This document shows positions 1 through 5,932 of a DNA stretch of 7,970 nucleotides, in pieces. Position 1 is the first letter of the stretch. The number at the start of each line of letters is the position of its first letter. The notes under the pieces were generated by a model, which saw only the letters and a list, made by a program, of their open reading frames with translations, did no database searches and was not told the origin of the DNA. The stretch is from Gammaproteobacteria bacterium. Lineage in GTDB: Bacteria; Pseudomonadota; Gammaproteobacteria; Arenicellales; UBA868. The position numbers and the translations under genes were made by a program. Location of the stretch: assembly GCA_003529705.1 (NCBI GenBank), contig DPVA01000082.1, positions 1 to 7,970 of the forward strand, written 5' to 3'.

Positions 1-276
1 GTCACCTCGAAATAGATCAGACTGTTCGCACCTCTGGCTATTGCTCGTGTCTTGCCAGGTTGGCATCCGAGTCAGCGAGGTACAAGATACCGCACCGGTT
101 GACCTCGATCTCTGCACCGACACGATCGTTTATTTCAAACTGTCTCTTCAGCGATTCGATCATGAGGCGAATTTCACGAGGATCGCAAGCCTGTTAGCGA
201 AACCAATCTCTGCCGGGCTCTGTGCCGTACTGACACCGATAATGCCACCGCCGATGACTGCCTGGTTCGGTGTCAC
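1..276 (-). pseudogene. Decayed DAO-family FAD-dependent oxidoreductase (fragment)
   Basis: No intact gene lies here, but the minus strand holds pieces of one protein in different frames. A GTG at 276-274 opens a short frame with QAVIGGGIIGVSTAQ, the N-terminal beta-alpha-beta FAD-binding GxGxxG signature of the DAO family (sarcosine oxidase, D-amino acid dehydrogenase). It stops at TGA 162-160. In a second frame, about 187-38 reads DPREIRLMIESLKRQF and then VGAEIEVNRCGILYLADSD, which resembles the family's middle segment where an acidic/hydrophobic strand is followed by GxLxLA. It ends at TAG 40-38. A third frame continues towards the left edge (AIARGANSLIYFEV). Intact members have roughly 60 or more residues between the first two segments; those are missing here, so internal deletion plus frameshifts is inferred. 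The piece lies just downstream of the FAD dehydrogenase on the same strand. The family call is from motif memory, without an alignment. Confidence 0.6.
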
Positions 277-301
277 GGGAGATGAATCTGGAATCAACGG
301 C

Positions 302-1738
302 TCAACGAGAATCGGTATCGGTATCGGTATCGGGAGCGGGAATCACCTTTCCAGGATTGAACAGGTTATCAGGATCGAGTGCGCGCTTGATAGTGGCCAT
401 TATCGCGAGGGCGGTAGGGTCCTTGTATCGATACATCTCGTCAATCTTGGAGATGCCCACACCATGTTCGGCGCTGAAGGAGCCACCGAGTTCTGCCACT
501 TGATCGTGCACCAGGTAGTTGATCTCCTCCCATAGTGCGAGGAAGGCCGTGCCATCCATCTCAACCGGTTGCGACAGGTTGAAGTGAATATTGCCGTCTC
601 CAACATGACCAAAGGGGCAGGGCCTTATCCCAGGCACCCGCTGAGTAACAGTTTCCGAGGCCCGGTCGATAAATTCAGGAACCTTTGAGACGGGAACCGA
701 GATATCGTGTTTGATGCTCCCGCCTTCAAAACGCTGGCCCTCGACCAGTCCCTCCCGGAGTTTCCAAAGATCTTGTGCCTGCTGTTCACTTGAGGCGACA
801 ACCGCGTCAGTTATCTCGCCGGCCTCAAACGCCGTTTCAAGAATTCGCGAAAGCAGGATCTCAACGTCGATAGCGTCACCGCTAGCCTGAAGCGACAGCA
901 ACACATACCAGTCGTGTGGAGTCGTCATGGGGTCGGAACATCCCACGACATGCCGGCAGGCAAAATCTAAACCAATTCGAGGCATAAGTTCGAAACTGCA
1001 CAGGGTGCCGCCGCTGCCAGACTGCGCATATTCGAGAAACGATATGCTGGATTGAAGATCCCGAAGGGCGGCGAGTGCGGTAATGCTCTGATCCGGGTGA
1101 GGATAAAGTTTAAGGGTTGCTGCGGTAATGACTCCTAGCGTTCCCTCTGACCCAATAAGCAACTGCTTGAGGTCGTAACCGGTGTTGTTTTTTCGGAGCC
1201 CATGAAGGTCTGAGAATAGTTCGCCATTGGGCATTACGGCCTCGATGCCCAGAACCTGCTCCCTGGCATTGCCATACCGGAGAACATTGATCCCGCCGGC
1301 ATTGGTGGCGAGATTTCCACCGATCTGACAACTTCCTTCCGCGCCGAGACTGAGTGGAAAAAATCGGTGGGCATCACGTGCCCGTATCTGAAGGTCCGCG
1401 AGGACGCAGCCGGCCTCGACTGTCATCGTGTTGTTGGCACGATCGAGGTGTCGGACCTTGTTGAGGCGACCAAGGCTGACAATGACTTGGCCCGATTCAG
1501 CCACAGCGCCTCCGCATAGGCCGGTATTACCTCCTTGCGGGACGAGGGAGGTTTTTTCCGAGAGGCACGCCCTGACCACCGCTTGGACTTCCGCGACATC
1601 CCGGGGTCGGACGATAACGTCCGATTCCCCTCGAAAGCGCCCGCGGCGTTCCTCAAGATAAGGTTCCGCCTCGGCGCGGTCGGTAATGATATCCCGATCA
1701 TCGAGAATGTCGCGAAGGCGCGAGAGCAAAGCAGGCAT
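302..1738 (-). CDS. FAD-linked 2-hydroxyacid dehydrogenase (D-2-hydroxyglutarate dehydrogenase / GlcD class)
   Basis: A 478-residue flavoprotein with the FAD_binding_4 plus FAD-oxidase_C layout and the usual family length. It should oxidise a D-2-hydroxyacid to the 2-oxoacid and pass electrons to a quinone, cytochrome or electron-transfer flavoprotein. FAD-binding signatures are PQGGNTGLCGG (67-77), SLGAEGSCQIGG (130-141) with NLATNAGG following, and GYDLKQLLIGSEGTLG (187-202). In the C-terminal half, KHDISVPV (343-350), GHVGDGNIHFN (377-387, with His378 and His385 as likely metal ligands) and SAEHGVG (422-428) match the D-2-hydroxyglutarate dehydrogenase branch; D-lactate or glycolate dehydrogenase is the alternative. 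The protein normally ends near NPGKV (461-465); here a tail APDTDTDTDSR follows, encoded by a hexamer repeat. The ATG at 1738 is preceded by AGGAA (1746-1750) at a 7-base spacing, which supports this start. It is transcribed divergently from the AOR operon. Confidence 0.9.
   Translation of the reverse strand: MPALLSRLRDILDDRDIITDRAEAEPYLEERRGRFRGESDVIVRPRDVAEVQAVVRACLSEKTSLVPQGGNTGLCGGAVAESGQVIVSLGRLNKVRHLDRANNTMTVEAGCVLADLQIRARDAHRFFPLSLGAEGSCQIGGNLATNAGGINVLRYGNAREQVLGIEAVMPNGELFSDLHGLRKNNTGYDLKQLLIGSEGTLGVITAATLKLYPHPDQSITALAALRDLQSSISFLEYAQSGSGGTLCSFELMPRIGLDFACRHVVGCSDPMTTPHDWYVLLSLQASGDAIDVEILLSRILETAFEAGEITDAVVASSEQQAQDLWKLREGLVEGQRFEGGSIKHDISVPVSKVPEFIDRASETVTQRVPGIRPCPFGHVGDGNIHFNLSQPVEMDGTAFLALWEEINYLVHDQVAELGGSFSAEHGVGISKIDEMYRYKDPTALAIMATIKRALDPDNLFNPGKVIPAPDTDTDTDSR
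311..334. repeat. Hexanucleotide microsatellite (ATCGGT)n
   Basis: Three perfect ATCGGT units are followed by ATCGGG at the extreme 3' end of the dehydrogenase gene. On the coding strand they read as ACCGAT units encoding Thr-Asp repeats, just before the TGA stop at 304-302. Because the unit is six bases long, gain or loss by slippage would keep the frame and only change the tail length. Confidence 0.9.
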
Positions 1739-1804
1739 CGCAGGGTTCCTGAAAGGTAAGCAGTGATTGACCTAGAGATATCAGGATATTTGGCTTTAAC
1801 GGAT

Positions 1805-1838
1805 ATTATAGAGTTATGAAGATGGCTCTGGTGTCACA
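1805..1838 (-). promoter_or_regulatory. Candidate promoter of the FAD dehydrogenase
   Basis: On the minus strand a perfect -10 hexamer TATAAT lies at 1810-1805, about 67 bases upstream of the ATG. A -35-like GTGACA lies upstream at about 1837-1832, but the spacer is 21 bases, longer than the usual 16-18. The -10 is good and the -35 is poor, so the promoter may depend on an activator or may not be real. Confidence 0.3.
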
Positions 1839-1851
1839 GCGCCATTCTTTT

Positions 1852-1880
1852 TTGGTACAGTGTCGGGTTTACGGGATAAA
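1852..1880 (+). promoter_or_regulatory. Candidate promoter of the AOR operon
   Basis: TTGGTA (1852-1857) and GATAAA (1875-1880) are separated by 17 bases and each match four of six sigma-70 consensus positions. Transcription would start near 1887 and give a leader of about 24 bases holding the AGGAGA ribosome-binding site of the ferredoxin gene. A second possible -10, TATTAT at 1804-1809, has no convincing -35. This is consensus matching only. Confidence 0.3.
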
Positions 1881-1890
1881 AAATTTTTTT
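1878..1890. other. A6T7 tract in the AOR operon leader
   Basis: AAAAAATTTTTTT (1878-1890) is a self-complementary A/T block just upstream of the AGGAGA ribosome-binding site at 1897-1902. It overlaps the candidate -10 region, so it may ease strand opening or bend the DNA. It is too weak as an RNA hairpin, and lacks a GC stem, to be called a terminator. Confidence 0.4.
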
Positions 1891-1910
1891 ACGCGCAGGA
1901 GAATCGGATA

Positions 1911-2381
1911 ATGCATCGAATGCTTCACATTGAGCCCAGTCTTTGTACCGGGTGTTTGCAGTGCGAAATGGCTTGCAGTTTCGAGCACGAAGGCGAGTTT
2001 AATCCTGCGCGGTCTCGCATCAGGGTTTTTGAATTTGAACACGGTCGCACGTCCGTGCCGTATACCTGTACACAATGTGTTGAAGCGTGGTGCATGAAAG
2101 CCTGCCCGACTGCGGCAATATCTGTTGATATGGAACTGGGCGCCAAACTGGTTAGTCCAGAAGCCTGTGTGGGTTGTAAAGCCTGTGTCGCTGCGTGCCC
2201 TTTCGGTACGATCGAATTTAATCCAGCCAGTGGAAAGGTCGATAAATGTGATTTTTGCGGGGGTGATCCGAAATGCGCTTCGGCCTGTCCTACCGACGCA
2301 ATCACCTATGTCGACGCAGGTGCGTTGGGTGTCGGCCGTATGCAGGCATCCGCACAACAGGCCGCGCAAGGAGGTGCATAA
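1911..2381 (+). CDS. Four-cluster [4Fe-4S] ferredoxin-like electron-transfer subunit of AOR
   Basis: A 156-residue polyferredoxin, about 17 kDa, cytoplasmic and without a signal peptide. Sixteen cysteines form four complete sets: 12/15/18/22, 53/56/61/65, 86/89/92/96 and 113/116/122/126. Three of these sets end in Cys-Pro (65-66, 96-97 and 126-127), as in [4Fe-4S] ferredoxins. The arrangement is like the small Fe-S subunits that partner certain tungsten AORs (the WOR5 small subunit and AorA of Aromatoleum are known precedents) and like DMSO-reductase-type beta subunits. Its gene directly precedes the AOR, so it probably receives the electrons from aldehyde oxidation. The ATG at 1911 is chosen because AGGAGA at 1897-1902 lies 8 bases upstream. 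A GTG at 1860 in the same frame has no ribosome-binding site, and an ATG at 1920 is too far away. The TAA stop overlaps the AOR ATG by one base (TAATG), implying translational coupling. Confidence 0.9.
   Translation: MHRMLHIEPSLCTGCLQCEMACSFEHEGEFNPARSRIRVFEFEHGRTSVPYTCTQCVEAWCMKACPTAAISVDMELGAKLVSPEACVGCKACVAACPFGTIEFNPASGKVDKCDFCGGDPKCASACPTDAITYVDAGALGVGRMQASAQQAAQGGA
2368..2375 (+). promoter_or_regulatory. Strong ribosome-binding site that fixes the AOR start
   Basis: AAGGAGGT lies five bases before the ATG at 2381, inside the end of the ferredoxin gene. It shows that translation begins at 2381 and not at the earlier in-frame ATG at 2273, whose 36 extra residues are the ferredoxin gene read out of frame. 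Confidence 0.9.
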
Positions 2382-4198
2382 TGAGTTGGCAGGGAAAACT
2401 ACTTCGGATAAACCTGACCTCAGGAGAGTTGACGCCTGAACCACTAAATATGGAGTGGGCCAATGACTATATTGGTGAGCGCGGTCTTGCCACTAAGTAT
2501 CTCTGGGAGAATATGGATCCCAAGGCAGATGCCATGGGTCCCGACAATACGCTGATCTTCGCGACCGGACCACTGACCGGGACGAGTGCGTCGACCAGCG
2601 GGCGCTATGCGGTGGTTACCAAGGGGCCACTTACTGGCGCAATCGCCTGTTCCAACAGCGGTGGCAAGTTCGGGGCAGAACTCAAGTATGCCGGATTTGA
2701 CCTTCTCCTGATCGAGGGCCGCTCAGAGAAGCCTGTGTATCTTCTCATCGAAGGAGATGAGATCAGTCTTGCGAGTGCAGACAGGATTTGGGGCAAGACG
2801 GTCTGGGAGACCGACGCGTGGATCAAGAAACAGCACCATAACCCCATGCTCAAGATTGCAACGATTGGTGTAGCGGGCGAGCGGGGCGTGCGTTATGCGG
2901 CGGTGGTGAACGACTTGCATCGGGCAGCGGGGAGGTCCGGTGTGGGCACGGTCATGGGCTCAAAGAATCTTAAAGCGATCGCGGTCCGCGGCACGGGTGG
3001 GGTGCGGGTCAAGGATCCCAAGCGATTCATGGAAGTCACCGACGAGATGAAGAATCTCCTGGCGAAGAGTACCGGCGGCCTGACGAAGTACGGGACGAAC
3101 GCCATGATGGATACGATGCAAGAGTTTGGAGGTTTGCCAACCAACAATTTCCAGCAGGTGCAGTTTGATGGTTATGACAAGATTGATGCTAAAGCTATGC
3201 TCAAGACCGACGAGACCGGTCATACGAATCTGCTGACCAACAAAGCTTGTTTCGGTTGTACCATCGCCTGTGGCCGGATCGCGCATATCAGGGAAGATCA
3301 TTTTACGATCCAGAATCGTAAAGAATATTGGCACGCTTCAGGTGGGTTGGAATACGAAACGGCTTTTGCTTTTGGTCCGGTGGTTGGGGTTGATGATATC
3401 GACGCCTGTACCTTTGCCGGATATCTCATGAACGAGCACGGGATGGATCCCATTTCTTTCGGGGTGACTCTGGCCGCCGCCATGGAACTTTACGAGATGG
3501 GTGTTATTACAACCGACGATACGGATGGTGTTGAGCTCAATTTCGGTAACGCGGAAGCGCTGACGATCATGGCGGAAAAAACCGGTAAGCAGGAGGGGTT
3601 CGGCGAGATACTGGGGATGGGGTCCCTCCGGATGTGTCAGAAGTATGGTCATCCTGAATTGTCGATGACGGTGAAAGGGCAGGAGTTTGCCGGCTATGAC
3701 TCAAGAGCGCTGCAGGGCATGGGTCTTGGATATGCCACTGGTAACCGCGGGGCGTGTCACTTGAAACATGACACTTTCGATGTGGACATGGACGATCAGA
3801 CTGGAGAAGGTAAGGCCGAGCCTTGCAAGACCTCGCAGGACTGGACGGCTGCGGTGGATTCCAGTGGTTTGTGTATGTTCACGATGGGTGCCTGGGGTGC
3901 AACGGAGTTTGCGGCACAACTTGATGCCGACAGCGAGGGTGATTGGACGGCAGAGCGCCTTATGGCGAGCGGAGAACGTATCTGGAACCTTGAGCGTATG
4001 TTCAACCTCGCAGCGGGCCTTACCCGGGCGGACGATACCCTGCCCAAGCGACTGCTCAAGGATCCGGCGCCAAGCGGCACCGCTAAGGGCCGCGTGAATG
4101 AACTTGACCGGATGCTGCCGGAGTACTACGACTTAAGAGGGTGGAATGAGGCTGGTGAACCGACCGAGGATACGCTTGGCCGGTTGGGGCTCAGTTAG
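2381..4198 (+). CDS. aor: Tungsten-type aldehyde:ferredoxin oxidoreductase, catalytic subunit
   Basis: 605 residues from the ATG at 2381, the usual AOR length. It catalyses aldehyde plus water to carboxylic acid with electrons to ferredoxin, using a bis-pyranopterin tungsten (possibly molybdenum) cofactor and one [4Fe-4S] cluster; it is cytoplasmic. The N-terminal AFOR domain is clear: GKLLRINLTSGEL (5-17), ATGPLTGTSASTSGRY (61-76), SGGKFGAELKYAGFD (93-107), and AAGRSGVGTVMGSKNLKAI (182-200), which binds the cofactor. Cluster ligands are Cys290, Cys293 and Cys297 in ACFGCTIACG, and Cys498 in DSSGLC (493-498), which is also a pterin-binding DxxGLC motif. These positions are close to those known for the Pyrococcus furiosus enzyme (288, 291, 295, 494). 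GGLEYETAFAFGP (321-333) and RGACHLKHD (456-464) supply likely active-site Glu and His residues. All cluster cysteines are present, so it should be functional. The substrate cannot be read from sequence; other AOR-superfamily roles remain possible. Confidence 0.95.
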   Translation: MSWQGKLLRINLTSGELTPEPLNMEWANDYIGERGLATKYLWENMDPKADAMGPDNTLIFATGPLTGTSASTSGRYAVVTKGPLTGAIACSNSGGKFGAELKYAGFDLLLIEGRSEKPVYLLIEGDEISLASADRIWGKTVWETDAWIKKQHHNPMLKIATIGVAGERGVRYAAVVNDLHRAAGRSGVGTVMGSKNLKAIAVRGTGGVRVKDPKRFMEVTDEMKNLLAKSTGGLTKYGTNAMMDTMQEFGGLPTNNFQQVQFDGYDKIDAKAMLKTDETGHTNLLTNKACFGCTIACGRIAHIREDHFTIQNRKEYWHASGGLEYETAFAFGPVVGVDDIDACTFAGYLMNEHGMDPISFGVTLAAAMELYEMGVITTDDTDGVELNFGNAEALTIMAEKTGKQEGFGEILGMGSLRMCQKYGHPELSMTVKGQEFAGYDSRALQGMGLGYATGNRGACHLKHDTFDVDMDDQTGEGKAEPCKTSQDWTAAVDSSGLCMFTMGAWGATEFAAQLDADSEGDWTAERLMASGERIWNLERMFNLAAGLTRADDTLPKRLLKDPAPSGTAKGRVNELDRMLPEYYDLRGWNEAGEPTEDTLGRLGLS

Positions 4199-4204
4199 AC
4201 GTCG

Positions 4205-4438
4205 ATGCAGATTAAGGTTCGGGTAACTGGGCATCTCATCGATCTATGTTCGGTGGATGTGGTCGAGTTGCCTGAGGCCGCCAGTGTTGATGACGCAATC
4301 GGGTTACTGGGTATTCCACTTAATCAGGTAGGTCTGGTGTCTGTCGATGGTCAGGCAGTGCCCAAGGCAAGAAGAGGCGCTACCATGCTGTCCGAGGGAA
4401 ATCAGATTGTGGTAATGGCGCCGTTGACGGGTGGTTGA
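4205..4438 (+). CDS. MoaD/ThiS-like ubiquitin-fold sulfur carrier
   Basis: A 77-residue protein of the beta-grasp sulfur-carrier type. It begins MQIKVRVTGHL, has the central VDGQAVPK segment and ends in APLTGG. The terminal Gly-Gly is the diagnostic tail that is adenylated and then thiocarboxylated by a MoeB/ThiF-type enzyme. In MoaD it delivers sulfur to molybdopterin synthase to build the dithiolene of the pyranopterin; in ThiS it delivers sulfur for thiazole. The gene lies six bases after the AOR stop, so a role in the AOR's tungsten/molybdenum pterin is far more likely than one in thiamin synthesis. No MoaE or MoeB partner is in the window, so those would be shared from elsewhere. No strong ribosome-binding site precedes the ATG; translation may be coupled to the AOR gene. 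Confidence 0.85.
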   Translation: MQIKVRVTGHLIDLCSVDVVELPEAASVDDAIGLLGIPLNQVGLVSVDGQAVPKARRGATMLSEGNQIVVMAPLTGG

Positions 4439-5084
4439 GTTAATCCTGCCCTGGCCGCAGTTAGGGATGTTCCTCGGAGCAGCGTTTGTTTTGGGTATAA
4501 CGCCTGGGCCAGGTATCTTTTATATCCTGGCGACTAGCCTTTCTCAAGGAGTCCGTTCAGGAATCGCGTCGGTGTTGGGAATCGCGACCGGATCTTTCGT
4601 TCATGTCCTGCTGGCGGCTTGTGGGCTGACGCTGCTCCTCACATCTTCACTTGCCGTATTTCAGTTCGTGAAATACACGGGCGCCGTCTATCTTGTGGGG
4701 CTGGGAATTTACTTGTTGACACGACGGAGTTCTAGCGAGGCGTTTGTGTCGGAACGCCCTGCAAGAGATTTATCGCGAGTGTTTGGTCAGGCGGTGATGG
4801 TGAATGTCCTAAATCCTAAGGTGGGGATTTTCTTTCTCGCATTTTTCCCCCAGTTTGTCGATCCCGCAAGAGGCAATCTTGCTACCCAGTTTTTTCTTCT
4901 CGGTGGACTGCTTATTGGGGTGATCCTCGTCACCGATACGTTGTTTGCCTTGGCTGCGGGGAACGTAACCCGATATCTCAAGGGTCGACGCGGCCGTAAA
5001 CGCTGGCCGCAAATGCTGGGCGGCTTGACGTATATCGGAATAGGGGTTTTCAGCGCTACTATCGATCCGCCGACCCGGAGTTGA
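4431..5084 (+). CDS. LysE/RhtB family exporter
   Basis: A 217-residue integral membrane protein, the usual size for the LysE/RhtB amino-acid exporter family. Signatures are GITPGPG (22-28) at the first helix, a small-residue-rich second helix with a conserved GxxxGxxxH-like pattern (50-58), KYTGAVYLVGLGIYLL (81-96), and NPKVGIFFLAFFPQFV (128-143). Hydrophobic stretches at about 13-35, 45-66, 68-96, 118-140, 152-178 and 194-210 fit six membrane segments. A basic loop (KGRRGRKR, 184-191) lies before the last one. The GTG at 4431 overlaps the end of the MoaD-like gene by eight bases, pointing to translational coupling. The next in-frame start, ATG 4467, would cut into the first helix. Family members export amino acids, homoserine lactone or similar solutes by proton exchange; here the cargo is unknown but may be linked to the AOR's substrate or product. 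Confidence 0.9.
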   Translation: MVELILPWPQLGMFLGAAFVLGITPGPGIFYILATSLSQGVRSGIASVLGIATGSFVHVLLAACGLTLLLTSSLAVFQFVKYTGAVYLVGLGIYLLTRRSSSEAFVSERPARDLSRVFGQAVMVNVLNPKVGIFFLAFFPQFVDPARGNLATQFFLLGGLLIGVILVTDTLFALAAGNVTRYLKGRRGRKRWPQMLGGLTYIGIGVFSATIDPPTRS

Positions 5085-5107
5085 AGTTTGATTATCGGCA
5101 ACTATTT

Positions 5108-5743
5108 CTATGGGCGATCTGCATATACCCCTTGAGGCGCCGGGCAGTCTACGTCAGGCGCGCTTTCATACCAGAAGCGTCCTGTGAGTTTCCCGCGCCA
5201 GACCCATAACGCCAGGAGCGGCGCGTCAGCGGTTTCCATCTCATGAATAGCGCACGGAAGATGGTGGATGAGATCGCCCGGTCGGACGGTGAACTCCTGC
5301 GCGTCCACGCGCCAGTGCGCCTGGCCGCTGAGGATAAAGTAGAACTCTTCAGCATCGTGGGCGTGGCCCGGATAAGCGATCTCCGCTTGCTGCAGTAGTA
5401 GGCCCATTCGGATAGGGTCATCACTCGCCGGCGGCGCTTCATCCACGAGACTGGCGTAGGCATAACCTCCTGCGAAAAACTCTGGCACACCCCGGCTAGA
5501 CTCCTGCCAGGCGGAACGACCGGCTGCAACCGATGCACTGGTGAGAAGGCCGTGATCTGGTGGAATCGCCGCAAGGGCGTCTTCAAGGCATTTATCGGCC
5601 GTGGGACAGGATGAGGGACATTTCTCAACCTTGGTTCTTGGCACCTGATCTATTTGGATCGACAGCGCTTCGAATACTGGTTGATTGCTCTCACGGCACA
5701 GTCGTGAGACATCGTCTAGAAGCGCAGGAAGGTAAGCAGTCAT
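5108..5743 (-). CDS. DMSP lyase-like cupin (DddQ/DddL class)
   Basis: A 211-residue single-domain cupin that matches the pattern of the DMSP lyase family. Cupin motif 1 is YPGHAHDAEEFYFILSG (124-140), with metal ligands His127, His129 and Glu133 and a nearby Tyr135 as possible base. Motif 2 is RPGDLIHHLPCAIHEM (154-169), with His167 as the fourth ligand. LLALWVWRGKL (176-186) is the typical last strand after motif 2. The N-terminal helical part has the family's Cys followed by LxxAL (CLEDALAAI, 52-60). Family enzymes cleave DMSP to dimethyl sulfide and acrylate using Fe, Zn or Mn, in the cytoplasm; other substrates are possible for divergent members. Three cysteines (42, 46, 52) in the N-terminal region are unusual. 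The gene converges on the LysE gene with a 23-base gap and diverges from the ABC ATPase. Only a weak purine-rich site precedes the ATG at 5743. Confidence 0.75.
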   Translation of the reverse strand: MTAYLPALLDDVSRLCRESNQPVFEALSIQIDQVPRTKVEKCPSSCPTADKCLEDALAAIPPDHGLLTSASVAAGRSAWQESSRGVPEFFAGGYAYASLVDEAPPASDDPIRMGLLLQQAEIAYPGHAHDAEEFYFILSGQAHWRVDAQEFTVRPGDLIHHLPCAIHEMETADAPLLALWVWRGKLTGRFWYESAPDVDCPAPQGVYADRP

Positions 5744-5789
5744 TGATCACTCGTCTTAGATATTGATCCTGCAATTTAGCGTATTGACC
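5742..5789. repeat. Three phased ATTGAYC repeats at the cupin/ABC intergenic region
   Basis: ATTGATC at 5742-5748, ATTGATC at 5762-5768 and ATTGACC at 5783-5789 follow one another at steps of 20 and 21 bases, close to two helical turns, so they sit on one face of the DNA. The first overlaps the cupin start codon and the other two lie in its upstream region. They could be operator half-sites for a regulator of the divergent pair. No protein is identified. Confidence 0.4.
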
Positions 5790-5795
5790 CCTACT

Positions 5796-5823
5796 TTGTT
5801 GAAAACCGCGAATAGGGTAATCT
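5796..5823 (+). promoter_or_regulatory. Weak candidate promoter of the ABC ATPase
   Basis: TTGTTG (5796-5801) and TAATCT (5818-5823) are 16 bases apart and each match about half of the sigma-70 consensus. This would give a leader of about 100 bases. It is the best pair seen in the 189-base intergenic region but is not strong. Confidence 0.2.
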
Positions 5824-5932
5824 CTGCGCTCAAGTTATATCAGAACACAAGACCCTTTGTGCAGGTGCCGGCGAGCTGAACTCTCGTATCCGGGGCCCAA
5901 CTGCGTCCTAAAACGCTGAGGAGGAATTTCCC

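Noticed and set aside
41..535. A 164-codon plus-strand open frame
   Set aside because: It crosses the 3' end of the clear dehydrogenase gene and the DAO-like remnant on the other strand. It contains a GIGIGIG run made by the hexamer repeat and shows no family motif.
2273..2380. N-terminal extension of the AOR from an earlier ATG
   Set aside because: The 36 extra residues are the ferredoxin gene in another frame; a strong AAGGAGGT directly precedes the ATG at 2381, and AOR homology begins there.
1869..2444. A 191-codon minus-strand open frame antisense to the ferredoxin gene
   Set aside because: It lies opposite a gene with sixteen correctly spaced cysteines, has no recognisable domain and spans the ferredoxin/AOR junction.
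5080..5103. Inverted repeat AGTTG/CAACT between the convergent LysE and cupin genes as a terminator
   Set aside because: The five-pair stem has a 14-base loop and no clear T tract, so it is too weak to call.
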